Assembly: GCA_031269405.1 (NCBI GenBank)
Contig: JAISZE010000128.1
Span: 1 to 33,640 of the forward strand
Length of the DNA: 33,640 nucleotides
Direction of reading: 5' to 3'
Origin: Treponema sp.
GTDB lineage: Bacteria; Spirochaetota; Spirochaetia; Treponematales; Breznakiellaceae
The notes under the pieces were generated by a model, which was given only the letters and a program-made list of their open reading frames with translations, was not told the origin of the DNA and ran no database searches. The translations under genes and the position numbers were made by a program. Positions 7,201-16,052 of the stretch are shown here, in pieces. Positions within the stretch are counted from its first letter, which is position 1. Each line of letters opens with the position of its first letter.

Positions 7201-9768
7201 ATGGCGGAGCAGTTATTTCACGGTTTTACCCCTATGGCTTCAGGCAATCAGGTCAACTTGGAGCGTCCGCAGATCGATCGCCTCCTTGAACAGGCGATAC
7301 GGAATCCGCTGGTCACTGTCGTCGCCGGCGCGGGATACGGCAAGACTTACGCTGTTTATTCTTTTCTCAAAAAAAATAATTTCCGCACCGCCTGGCTCCA
7401 GTTCTCTGAACGGGATAATATCGGCAGCCGCTTTTGGGAAAATTTTGTTTCCGCTGTCTGGTCGATTAGCAGGAAATCCGCCGCAAGCCTGATGGAGCTT
7501 GGTTTTCCTGTAACAGAAGAACACTTTGAACGGTATCTGATGATTCCCAGGAACGATGTGATCCCTGAGCAGAAGTATATCTTTGTTTATGATGATCTCC
7601 ACCTTATTACCGACAAAACGGTGCTGCGCTTTCTGGAACGTTCCATAACATCGCCATTTCCCAATATCACTTCCATTCTCATTTCCCGGACCGAACCTCC
7701 GCTAAATCTTATGAAAATGGTATCCAAAGGGCTTCTGAACCAGATAACCGAAGAGGATCTCCGGTTCAGCCAGGAAGAAATGGTTTCGTATTTCAAGCTT
7801 CTCGGCCTCAACCCTTCGATCCAGACTTCCGCCTCTATATACCGCGATACCGAAGGCTGGGCCTTCGCCATACACCTGGCGGGCCTTTCGCTTAAAAACG
7901 CACCGCCCGGGGCAGCCTATGTTTCCCAGGCCCTGAAGTCCAACATCTTCAGGCTTCTCGAAAGCGAAGTCATGTCCCCTTTGCAGCCTGAACTCCAGCG
8001 CCTCCTTATCAAGCTCTCCCTTATCGAACGGCTGGCGCCGAATCTGCTGAAAGAAATAGCCGGCGGCGCTTTTCCGGATAACGCCCTGGAAAGCATCGGC
8101 TCCTTCGTCCGTTTCGACACCTACCTTGACGCATACCATATTCATCACCTTTTTATGGATTACCTTAAAGGCAGGCAGCATGAACTGAACGGGGAGGAAA
8201 AAAAAGAAGTCTGGTTCAAAACCGCCGCATGGTGCGCCGCAAACGATCAGAAGATGGATGCCATAAGCTATTATGAAAAGACCGGGGACTACAGCAAGAT
8301 AGTCGGCATTGTCTATACCCTGCCCCTGCTGCTGCCTACCCACATAGCCCGGTTTATCCTTGAGATGATGGACCGGGCGCCTGAAAGTATCTACCGGGAC
8401 TATCCTTTGTGCATCATTATCCGCAACCGCATACTTATCAGCCTGGGCCGTTTTGAGCAGTCCCGGAAGGAATTGCTGGAAATCCTCCCGGCTCTCAGGG
8501 ATCTGCCTGAAAGCCCGGAAAAGCACCGCCTCCTTATGGGCTGCAATATCAATCTGGGCTTCATTGGTTTTATCACCGCAATGTATTCAGGGCGCTATGA
8601 TTTTATGGGTTTTTTTAGGGAAGCCGCTGCGGAAAGCAGGCTGATGGGGAATTATGTTTCCAGGCCGCCTATTAACGGGATAGTCCTGAGCTCCTATGTG
8701 TGCAGGGTCATAGACCCGAGGCCCGGGGAGATGGAAAAAACTATTGACACCATAAGGGAAATGGCCCCATATGCCGCGGAGGCTATGGGGGGCTGTATGT
8801 CAGGAATGTACGAACTCGCCCGCGGGGAATTCGCCTTTTTCCGGGGAGACACAGGGGAAGCGGAAAAACTGTGCCTTGAAGCCCTCCGCAAAGCACGGGA
8901 TAAGGATCAGTACGAAATCGAAAACCGGGCCCTCTTCTACCTCCTCCGCATCTATCTGAGCCAGGGAAACGCCGGGGAAACAGGGGATATTCTCAGGCAG
9001 CTTGAAGCGGAGCTTGAACTTCCTTATTACTTGAACCGCTATTCCCATTATGACATTGTTACCGGATGGTACTACATCCAGACCCAGCAAAGGGAACTGG
9101 CCGCCCCGTGGCTAAAAAGCGATTATGAGGAAAGCGAGCTCAACACCAGGGCCCAGGGGCTGGAAAAACTGGTCCGTGCCAGGTACTTCCTTGGAGAAAA
9201 ACGCTGTCCTGCGGCTATCGCTTCCCTGGAGAACCGCGGGGACGTGGAACCCCTCCTTATGGGCAATATAGAAATGAAGGCCCTTGAGGCGGTCTGCCGC
9301 TACCAACTCCGGGACCGGGAGGGCGCCTTCAGTGTCCTTGCGGAAGCCTATGAGCTTGCCAGCCCGTCAGGTCTTTTTATGCCTTTCACGGAGCTGGGCA
9401 AGGATATGCGTACTCTTGCTGATTCGGCCCTGAAGGAAGGCGCGCCGGCTATCCCCAGAGAAGGGCTTGAAAAAATCAAGCGCGATGCTGCAAACTATGC
9501 AAAGAAAATTTTTACCCTTTCTGAGGAATTCCGCCCAGCAGCGATGCGCCGGGGAGACGACCTGCCGGTAAATGCTGTTTTGTCCCGCCGGGAGTATGAA
9601 GTTCTTAAGGGATTTTCCCAGGGCCTTACCCGGGAAGAGATTGCGTCTGCTTCGTCCCTTTCGATCAATACCGTAAAAAGTGTGATCAGGAGCATTTACA
9701 ATAAACTGGGGGCTGTCAACCAGGCTGATGCGGTACGGATTGCTACGGAAATGGGTATACTGTCCTGA
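7201..9768 (+). CDS. MalT-like LuxR-family transcriptional regulator (STAND ATPase)
   Basis: An 855-residue full-length MalT-type activator. Walker A (AGAGYGKT) is at 42-49, Walker B (YIFVYDDLHLI) near 125-135, then LISRTEP, DTEGWAFAIHLAG and HHLFMDYL; a TPR-like helical sensor half follows. The LuxR helix-turn-helix is at about 793-855 (VLSRREYEVLKGF, LTREEIASA, INTVKSVIRSIYNKLGA). In this family inducer and ATP binding drive oligomerisation and DNA binding. The start is the ATG at 7201 with GGAGGGG just upstream, 22 nt after the preceding gene; an in-frame ATG at 7120 would overlap that gene and does not match the paralogues, so I reject it. The inducer is unknown. Confidence 0.88.
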   Translation: MAEQLFHGFTPMASGNQVNLERPQIDRLLEQAIRNPLVTVVAGAGYGKTYAVYSFLKKNNFRTAWLQFSERDNIGSRFWENFVSAVWSISRKSAASLMELGFPVTEEHFERYLMIPRNDVIPEQKYIFVYDDLHLITDKTVLRFLERSITSPFPNITSILISRTEPPLNLMKMVSKGLLNQITEEDLRFSQEEMVSYFKLLGLNPSIQTSASIYRDTEGWAFAIHLAGLSLKNAPPGAAYVSQALKSNIFRLLESEVMSPLQPELQRLLIKLSLIERLAPNLLKEIAGGAFPDNALESIGSFVRFDTYLDAYHIHHLFMDYLKGRQHELNGEEKKEVWFKTAAWCAANDQKMDAISYYEKTGDYSKIVGIVYTLPLLLPTHIARFILEMMDRAPESIYRDYPLCIIIRNRILISLGRFEQSRKELLEILPALRDLPESPEKHRLLMGCNINLGFIGFITAMYSGRYDFMGFFREAAAESRLMGNYVSRPPINGIVLSSYVCRVIDPRPGEMEKTIDTIREMAPYAAEAMGGCMSGMYELARGEFAFFRGDTGEAEKLCLEALRKARDKDQYEIENRALFYLLRIYLSQGNAGETGDILRQLEAELELPYYLNRYSHYDIVTGWYYIQTQQRELAAPWLKSDYEESELNTRAQGLEKLVRARYFLGEKRCPAAIASLENRGDVEPLLMGNIEMKALEAVCRYQLRDREGAFSVLAEAYELASPSGLFMPFTELGKDMRTLADSALKEGAPAIPREGLEKIKRDAANYAKKIFTLSEEFRPAAMRRGDDLPVNAVLSRREYEVLKGFSQGLTREEIASASSLSINTVKSVIRSIYNKLGAVNQADAVRIATEMGILS
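7845..7889 (+). repeat. 45-bp patch identical to 5462-5506
   Basis: Second copy of the perfectly conserved patch within the paralogous STAND ATPase genes; see the copy in the first gene. Gene 3 of the trio keeps the DTEGWA protein motif but diverges in bases after about 20 nt. Confidence 0.7.
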
Positions 9769-9782
9769 ATGTGGAGGCTCGG

Positions 9783-12443
9783 ATGCCGGAAGGCTTGTTT
9801 CAAAATACTTCTTCACCATTAAACCGCGGCGAAGGGCCGGATGCCGGGATCTTCGGTCCTTCGCTGGTCCCTGACAACAACTTTATCCTTGAACGGCCCC
9901 GCATAAACGCCCTCTTGGAACAAGCCCTGCGGAATTCGGTTGTAACCGTCACAGCCGGCGAAGGCTACGGCAAAACCCACACGGTGTATTCCTTTCTGCG
10001 CCGGAGAGCGGAAGCGGCAGTGTGGATCCCCCTTTCGGACCGGGACAATTCCCCGTGGCGTTTCTGGGAGAATTTCTGCAACGCCCTGGGGCGCCAGAAC
10101 CAGGAACTGCGCAAAGTCCTTACAGAAACCGGATTCCCTGAAACACCAGGGCAAATCAACAGTTGCATCGCGGTTCTGTGGGACGCCGTTTCAGGCAGTG
10201 GAAAACATATTATCGTCATTGATGATTTCCACCTTATCCATGCGGCGCCTATCATCCGTTTCCTGGAACATATCCTTGCGGCTCCTTCGCCTAATCAGAC
10301 CTTCATCCTTATTTCCCGGATAGAGACGGAGATAAACACAATGCCCCTCCTTTCCAAGGGCCTTCTGTCCCACATCGGCGCCGAAGAGCTGCGTTTCAGT
10401 GAAGACGAAATCACAAGTTATTTCAGGATCAGGAATATAGAGGTTTCCCCTGAGGAAGCCAGGGAGATCTTTCAGGATACCGAAGGCTGGGCTCTGGCAA
10501 TAAGCCTCCTGGCAGAGGAGTTGAAAAGCGGGGCCGAAAAATACACCCGGCATCTTCTGGAAAAGGGATCTTTCAAAGTAATGGAAGATACGCTGTACGC
10601 TTCCATCCCCGAATCGCTTCAGCGCTTTCTTATCATCTTGTCCCTTTTTGAGCAATGGCCCCTTGATATACTGGAAAGGATTGCGGCCACAATGCCCATC
10701 AAACTGCCGGCTCTGGAAGAACTGACAGGGAACATGAAACGCTTAAGCGCCCTGATCCGTTATGATGTTTATCTCCATGGTTTCAGAATTCACAGGATTT
10801 TTCTGGATTACCTACGGAAAAAACAGCATGAAATACCGCGGGAACAATTCATAGAAGCTTGTTCCATAGCCGCCCAGTGGTGCATGGAAAACGACCTGCG
10901 CATGGACGCGGCTTTCAACTATGAACGCGCAGGGGATTACAAAGGCATCCTGATGGTTATCTATTCATTTCCCAGGCTTTTCTCCTGTTCCGCAGCCGCT
11001 GCTCTTCTGGAAATTCTCGACCGCGTATTTCGGGACGAGCGCCGGGACGAGAGCAGCGAGGATTTCCTTTTCCTCCGGTATGTGGCTTATTCCAAGCTCC
11101 TCATCAATATGGGAAAGTTTGCCGAAGCCGCAGCGGGGCTTTATGAAGGCATCAAAATATTTGAAGCCCTTCCTCCCAGCCCCTTGAGTTCCTGGATACT
11201 TTCAGGGTGCTATACCAACCTGGGTTCCCTTTCTATCCTTAACTACCGCGAAACCAAGGATTTCACCTGGACTATCGAGTGTTTTCAGAAAAGCAATTAT
11301 TATTACATGAGGCATCCCAAACCGCTTCCGCAGCAGGTAACCAGGGCGAGCGTCAGTTCCTATGTAAACCAGGTAACATACCCGCCGCGTCCCGGGGAAT
11401 TTGAGGAAGCTATCGAGTTTTTTGCCCGGTGCATACCCCATACATCCTATTCCCATAGAGGATACCTTTGCGGCATGGACTCCCTGGCCTGGGCGGAACT
11501 GGCCTATTTCAAGGGGGATCTCCCTGCCGCGGAACAGCATGTCCGGGAAGCGATCTTCAAGGCCCATGAAAAGGAACAGTACGAAACCGAAAACCGCGGG
11601 CTCTTCTACCTGCTGCGCATCAACCTCCATACCGGGGATTTTGCCGGATTCAGGGACGCGTGGCGGCAGATGGAAGCTCAGCTTGAGATACAGGATTATA
11701 TCAACCGCTATCTCCTGTTCGACATCGCGGCAGGATGGTTTTACGCCCATATAGGAGAAACCGGGAAGATCGCCTTTTGGCTCAAAAGCAATTTTGATGA
11801 AAGCGAGCTCATTTCGTTTTTTTATAATTTTGAGATCATTGTGAAAGCGAAATATCTTTATGCGGAAAAACGGTACCGGGAAACCCTGGAATTAATCAGG
11901 CAAAAAAAAGCCGCAGAAGGGCTTGGGAGTTTTCTTCTGGGAAAGCTTGAACTGGCCGTTATCGAAGCGGCAGTCCGTATGCGCATGGGGGATATACCCG
12001 GGGCGGTGAAAGCCCTGGAAACAGCCTACGAAGTGAGCTTTTCCAATTCCCTGGACATGCCCTTTATTGAACTGGGCGAAGAAATGCGGTTCCTTGCCGG
12101 GGCGGCGCTTGCCGGCCCGGACTGTTCCATTCCCCGGCAGTGGCTGGAATCAATCCGCAGTAAAGCTTCGGCTTACGGGAAAAAACTCATCCTAGCTGCG
12201 GAACAGTGCTGGAACAAAACAGGCCGGGCGGAGATCCCTTTCCTTACGCGCCAGGAACGGGCGGTGTTGTGCGGCCTTTCCAGGGGATACAATAGGGAAA
12301 AAATCGCCGGCGAAGAGAACATCTCTATCGGCGCAGTCAAGATGAGTATAAAAAATCTATATACAAAATTAGGAGCTCTAAACCGTGCAGACGCCATAAG
12401 AATCGCAACCCGCTATAATATTCTTCCAAAAAACAATAGTTAA
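9783..12443 (+). CDS. MalT-like LuxR-family transcriptional regulator (STAND ATPase), third paralogue
   Basis: An 886-residue paralogue, more divergent than the first two. It has an N-terminal insertion of about 15 residues before the ERPRINALL box, a Walker A with Glu in place of Ala (AGEGYGKT), a Walker B IIVIDDFHLI, LISRIET, DTEGWALAISLLA, HRIFLDYL, a TPR-like half (YETENRGLFYLLRINL) and a C-terminal LuxR helix-turn-helix (FLTRQERAVLCGLSRGY, REKIAGE, IGAVKMSIKNLYTKLGALNRADAIRIA). The ATG at 9783 has GGAGG at 9773-9777, 5 nt away; a GTG four codons earlier lacks such a site. Only 14 nt separate it from the previous stop, so the trio is probably one transcript. The helix-turn-helix differs enough from that of the second gene to recognise different sites (inference). 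Confidence 0.87.
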   Translation: MPEGLFQNTSSPLNRGEGPDAGIFGPSLVPDNNFILERPRINALLEQALRNSVVTVTAGEGYGKTHTVYSFLRRRAEAAVWIPLSDRDNSPWRFWENFCNALGRQNQELRKVLTETGFPETPGQINSCIAVLWDAVSGSGKHIIVIDDFHLIHAAPIIRFLEHILAAPSPNQTFILISRIETEINTMPLLSKGLLSHIGAEELRFSEDEITSYFRIRNIEVSPEEAREIFQDTEGWALAISLLAEELKSGAEKYTRHLLEKGSFKVMEDTLYASIPESLQRFLIILSLFEQWPLDILERIAATMPIKLPALEELTGNMKRLSALIRYDVYLHGFRIHRIFLDYLRKKQHEIPREQFIEACSIAAQWCMENDLRMDAAFNYERAGDYKGILMVIYSFPRLFSCSAAAALLEILDRVFRDERRDESSEDFLFLRYVAYSKLLINMGKFAEAAAGLYEGIKIFEALPPSPLSSWILSGCYTNLGSLSILNYRETKDFTWTIECFQKSNYYYMRHPKPLPQQVTRASVSSYVNQVTYPPRPGEFEEAIEFFARCIPHTSYSHRGYLCGMDSLAWAELAYFKGDLPAAEQHVREAIFKAHEKEQYETENRGLFYLLRINLHTGDFAGFRDAWRQMEAQLEIQDYINRYLLFDIAAGWFYAHIGETGKIAFWLKSNFDESELISFFYNFEIIVKAKYLYAEKRYRETLELIRQKKAAEGLGSFLLGKLELAVIEAAVRMRMGDIPGAVKALETAYEVSFSNSLDMPFIELGEEMRFLAGAALAGPDCSIPRQWLESIRSKASAYGKKLILAAEQCWNKTGRAEIPFLTRQERAVLCGLSRGYNREKIAGEENISIGAVKMSIKNLYTKLGALNRADAIRIATRYNILPKNNS

Positions 12444-12517
12444 ATCAATTTTCTTGCCAATGGGGTGTATTACGTTCTCTGGAAATCTATATGTTATATT
12501 AATGGAGGGTACTACCT

Positions 12518-13945
12518 ATGTCCCAAGTTACAGATGTATTTAAGGATGCTGTTCAGCCAAAAGATATTTCCATTATTAACCAGCGGGAAATCGAACCCAT
12601 TTTGATGGAAGCCCGCAGGATAATAACTTTTTATGAACAGGCGTCAGGATGCGCCGTATCGGTACAGGATCAGAGCGGTTATTCCGTTTCAATGCCCGGA
12701 AACTCAAAAAATCTGCACTTTTGTACATTTTGCAGGAAGTATGCCCTGAACCCACAGGGAGAATGGAATGAAGATGAATATCCCTGCACCGATATGCACA
12801 TGGACGCCCTTAGGGAATCCCGCCGAAGGAGAGGTTCCTACATCTACGCATGCAGGATGGGCTTTATCTATTGGACCAGCCCTCTTTATGCAGGAAGCCG
12901 CTACGCAGGGGCCCTGCTGGCCGGGCAGGTTCTGACTATCGGACACGCCCAAGCTGCGGAGAGGTTTTTTTCCTGGTGCCGCGGGACGGTTTCTCTGGAA
13001 GAAATTCTGGATTTTCTTGCAGAAGTACCGGAAAAAAACCATGAGGAAATAATGTCCCTCGCAAGGCTGCTGCAAATCTGCGCTGACAAGATCTCCGCAA
13101 GTTCCGTGGATTCCCGGGAAGCGGCAAGGCAGTTTTCACGGCAGGAGTCGAATATGAATATACAGATCAACAGGATCAAAAACCGGATGATAAAAAACCG
13201 CTCCCAGGAGGACCGGTCAAGCCCGGCGTATCCGCAGGACAGGGAACGCATGCTCTTCGCCACCCTGCGCCGGGGGGACTTGGAAGCTGGCCGGAAAATC
13301 CTCAATGAACTGCTGGAAATCATCCTGATGACAAGCCCCGGAAATTTAGAATACATACGTTTCCGGGCCATTGAACTGGTGGTCCTCCTCTCCAGGTCTG
13401 CGGCGGAGCCTGCCCATTCGGAAGACAATGCCATTCTTGAAACCAACAACAGATACCTCAGGCGCATCCTGGATTCCCGGAGTATTGAAGAACTCACAGA
13501 AAACCTTTATAGTATCATCGATCGTATGTCCAGCCAGTTTTTTTCGTTCCAGGGCGTCCGCCACGCATCGGCACTCCGTAAGGCGGAACGTTTTGTCTGG
13601 GAAAATTACACCAGGAAAATAAGCCTCCAGGAAATCGCCAACGCCTCGGGACTTTCGGCCCCTTATTTCAGCACTATCTTCAAAGAAGAAATGGGGGAAA
13701 ATCTTTCGACATATCTTAACCATCTGCGGGTAGAGAAGGCCGAAGTCATGCTGGCAGGCTCCTCACTGTCTCTCAGCGAAATAGCCGATGCCTGCGGATT
13801 TGAAGATCAAAGCTGGTTTTCAAAGATATTCAAGAGCTTTACCCGGATGAGTCCCGGAAAATACCGGGAACAGGGAGGGAGGGGGGGGATCTCTATCAGG
13901 TACGCCGGAGCAAAAGACAAAGACAGGAATAACGATGAAAAATAA
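12518..13945 (+). CDS. PocR-domain AraC-family transcriptional regulator
   Basis: A 475-residue regulator. The N-terminal half is a PocR-type sensor domain: CTFC at 69-72, Cys90 and Cys112 in YACRMGF, followed by the hydrophobic WTSPLYAGSRYAGALLAGQ stretch. PocR domains sense small organic molecules such as diols. A helical linker leads to a C-terminal AraC double helix-turn-helix (ISLQEIANASGLSAPYFSTI, then LSLSEIADACGFEDQSWFSKIF and MSPGKYRE). The ATG has GGAGGG 9 nt upstream. The 74-nt gap after the MalT trio is AT-rich and may hold its own promoter, though I see no good -35/-10 pair. The 3' end overlaps the next gene by 11 nt. The four cysteines could bind a metal (inference). Confidence 0.85.
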   Translation: MSQVTDVFKDAVQPKDISIINQREIEPILMEARRIITFYEQASGCAVSVQDQSGYSVSMPGNSKNLHFCTFCRKYALNPQGEWNEDEYPCTDMHMDALRESRRRRGSYIYACRMGFIYWTSPLYAGSRYAGALLAGQVLTIGHAQAAERFFSWCRGTVSLEEILDFLAEVPEKNHEEIMSLARLLQICADKISASSVDSREAARQFSRQESNMNIQINRIKNRMIKNRSQEDRSSPAYPQDRERMLFATLRRGDLEAGRKILNELLEIILMTSPGNLEYIRFRAIELVVLLSRSAAEPAHSEDNAILETNNRYLRRILDSRSIEELTENLYSIIDRMSSQFFSFQGVRHASALRKAERFVWENYTRKISLQEIANASGLSAPYFSTIFKEEMGENLSTYLNHLRVEKAEVMLAGSSLSLSEIADACGFEDQSWFSKIFKSFTRMSPGKYREQGGRGGISIRYAGAKDKDRNNDEK

Positions 13946-15329
13946 AAAAGCCGATTCTTCTTCCGTATCTTCCAGCAGAACCCATCCCCTGCTGGTAAAG
14001 GCGTATAAAATTATTATGGACTACGCCAGGGCGACGGGAACCTTTGTGTGCGTAGTGGATCGCAATTACATGCCTATCCAGGAGATGTACAACGATATCT
14101 CCAGCGAAAAAAACACCTGTCTTTTCTGCATAAAGTACAAAGCTAAAGCGATGGTAAACAGGCTCCAGGATTTACATTCCAATCCGTGCTCTGAAATACA
14201 TGTTAACGCCATCAAGAACGCACACCGCTTCGGCGGCTCTTATCTGTACATGTGCGATTTGGGATTCATGTTCTGGACCAGCCCGCTTTTTTCCGAAGGC
14301 CGTTTTATAGGCGCCCTTATGGGAAGTGGATTCCTCGGTATGGACCGGGAGGAGACTGCCGCCCAGATGTACCTTATGGGAGAAGGATCGGTAGCGGAAC
14401 CCGAACTGCGGGAACGTCTTGCGGATTTCCCCCGGGGGGATTCAATACAGATAAAAGCCCTGGCTGAACTTATGCTTATATGCGCCGAATCCCTTTCTAC
14501 AGGAAGTGAAAAATACCACGAGACTCTGCGCCGCAGGGCGGAACAGCAGTCGGACATTTCAAACAAAATAGGAGAACTCAAGAAAAAATACCCCTCCGGG
14601 AATCCGGTTCCGGGCTATCCCCTGGAAAAGGAAAAAATGCTCCTTGCGGCCCTGCGCCGGGGAAACACCGAAGCCGGACGCAGCATCCTGAACGAACTCA
14701 TATCCATCCTCCTTTTTTCATACCCCGATCAATTCAAATACATACAATACCGGGCTATGGAACTGGCGGTGCTTCTTTCCCGGGCGGACACGATTCCCGG
14801 TTACCCCACAGAAGCGCTGATAGAAACCAACAACCAGTACCTACAGCGCATCCAGGAAGCCGAGAATATCGAGGAGCTTACGGACATACTCCATACGATC
14901 GTGGATTCCATGGCCGGCCAGATCTCTTCCTTTCGCGGGATACGCCATGCAACAGCGCTAAAAAAAGCCGAACAGTTTATATGGGAAAACTACACCCGCA
15001 AAATCAGCCTCCAGGAAATTGCCGATGCATCGGAGCTTTCGGCGCCTTATTTCAGCACTATCTTCAAAGAAGAAATGGGAGAGAACCTTTCGAGTTTTCT
15101 TAACCACTTGAGGGTAGAAAAGGCATGCTACATGCTGACCGAAACGGATCTGTCCTTGAGCAAAATAGCTGCAGCCTGCGGATTTGAGGATCAGAGCTGG
15201 TTTTCTAAAATATTCAAATCCTACCTGGGCATAAGCCCCGGAAGATACAGGGAACAAGGAGGGATATCAGCCCCTGAAATATCAGATAATAGTTTTTCAG
15301 ACGACTATCGCAGCATGATCAAAAACTAA
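13935..15329 (+). CDS. PocR-domain AraC-family transcriptional regulator, second paralogue
   Basis: A 464-residue paralogue of the preceding gene with the same plan: PocR sensor with CLFC at 62-65, Cys85 and Cys107 (YMCDLGF), the FWTSPLFSEGRFIGALMG stretch, a helical middle part (the LLAALRRGNTEAGRSILNEL region is shared) and a C-terminal AraC domain (ISLQEIADASELSAPYFSTI, LSLSKIAAACGFEDQSWFSKIF). The AraC halves are near identical, with a 35-nt run of identical bases around the YFSTIFKEEMG segment, while the sensor halves differ more, which suggests similar DNA sites but different ligands. The ATG at 13935 lies inside the 3' end of the upstream gene with AGGA before it, so the two are co-translated. 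Confidence 0.85.
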   Translation: MKNKKADSSSVSSSRTHPLLVKAYKIIMDYARATGTFVCVVDRNYMPIQEMYNDISSEKNTCLFCIKYKAKAMVNRLQDLHSNPCSEIHVNAIKNAHRFGGSYLYMCDLGFMFWTSPLFSEGRFIGALMGSGFLGMDREETAAQMYLMGEGSVAEPELRERLADFPRGDSIQIKALAELMLICAESLSTGSEKYHETLRRRAEQQSDISNKIGELKKKYPSGNPVPGYPLEKEKMLLAALRRGNTEAGRSILNELISILLFSYPDQFKYIQYRAMELAVLLSRADTIPGYPTEALIETNNQYLQRIQEAENIEELTDILHTIVDSMAGQISSFRGIRHATALKKAEQFIWENYTRKISLQEIADASELSAPYFSTIFKEEMGENLSSFLNHLRVEKACYMLTETDLSLSKIAAACGFEDQSWFSKIFKSYLGISPGRYREQGGISAPEISDNSFSDDYRSMIKN

Positions 15330-15401
15330 TACCTGTTTTCCAAATAAAATATTAACCCTTTTTGCCTCGAATGGTTACATTTAAAAAAGAGACATGCGAC
15401 G

Positions 15402-16052
15402 ATGGATTTACATGAAATCTCCGTAAGCCTTCAAAGCGGAAGGATAAAGGAAACGTTAAACCTGATAGCCCGGGCGGTGAAGGAAAATCACAACGTTGGC
15501 AGTATCCTTAAAGAAGGGTTGGCTGACGGAATGGCTGCAGTGGAACAAAAACTCAAGGACAAAGAAATATACCTTCCTGATATGCTGGTAACAGCAACGG
15601 TAATGAACAAGGGGATTGAAATCTTAAGGCCCGCCCTGGAGTCCATAGAGAACCCGGTACTGGGGACAGCGATCACAGGAACCCTCAAAGGGGACATACA
15701 GAACATAAACAAAAACCTTATCGCCGCCCTGATGCGGAGCGAGGGGCTCAAGGTTATTGATCTTGGCGTCAATGTTTCAAACGAACTTTTTATTGATACT
15801 GCGGAGAAGGAAAAGGCCCGGGTGATTGTCTGTTCCGCTTATCTGACCGTACATCTGCCCCAGATGAAAGCCCTGGCCCAGGCCGCGGCGTCGATGAAAG
15901 CCCGGGAAAACATAAAGCTCCTTTTTACAGGCCTGCCGGTAACGGAACAATTCTGCCGCAGCATCGGAGCAGACATATACGCCCCGGACGTGGTAAGCGC
16001 CGCCGAAACGGCCGCCGCTTACTGCAAAAGACTCAAAAAGGATCCTCTCTAG
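15402..16052 (+). CDS. Corrinoid-protein-like protein (MtaC/MttC fold) with degenerate B12 motifs
   Basis: A 216-residue two-domain protein of the methyltransferase corrinoid-protein type. Residues 10-85 match the helical cap domain (ILKEGLADGMAAVEQKL, then EIYLPDMLVTATVMNKG), and the rest is a Rossmann-like cobalamin-binding domain. The usual DxHxxG motif, whose His ligates cobalt, reads D98-I-Q100-N-I-N103, so both His and Gly are lost. The later Gly-Gly site reads FTGLPVT, and the Ser motif is SAYL. No methyltransferase or activator gene is adjacent; the upstream neighbours are two PocR-AraC regulators. It may be a sensor, bind cobalamin base-on, or bind another ligand (inference). ATG at 15402 with only a loose AAGAGA site. 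It overlaps the convergent helicase gene by 4 nt at CTAG. Confidence 0.75.
   Translation: MDLHEISVSLQSGRIKETLNLIARAVKENHNVGSILKEGLADGMAAVEQKLKDKEIYLPDMLVTATVMNKGIEILRPALESIENPVLGTAITGTLKGDIQNINKNLIAALMRSEGLKVIDLGVNVSNELFIDTAEKEKARVIVCSAYLTVHLPQMKALAQAAASMKARENIKLLFTGLPVTEQFCRSIGADIYAPDVVSAAETAAAYCKRLKKDPL

Noticed and set aside
12489..12500. TATATT as a -10 box for the first PocR-AraC gene
   Set aside because: No -35 box at the right distance, and it would place the transcription start inside the ribosome binding site.
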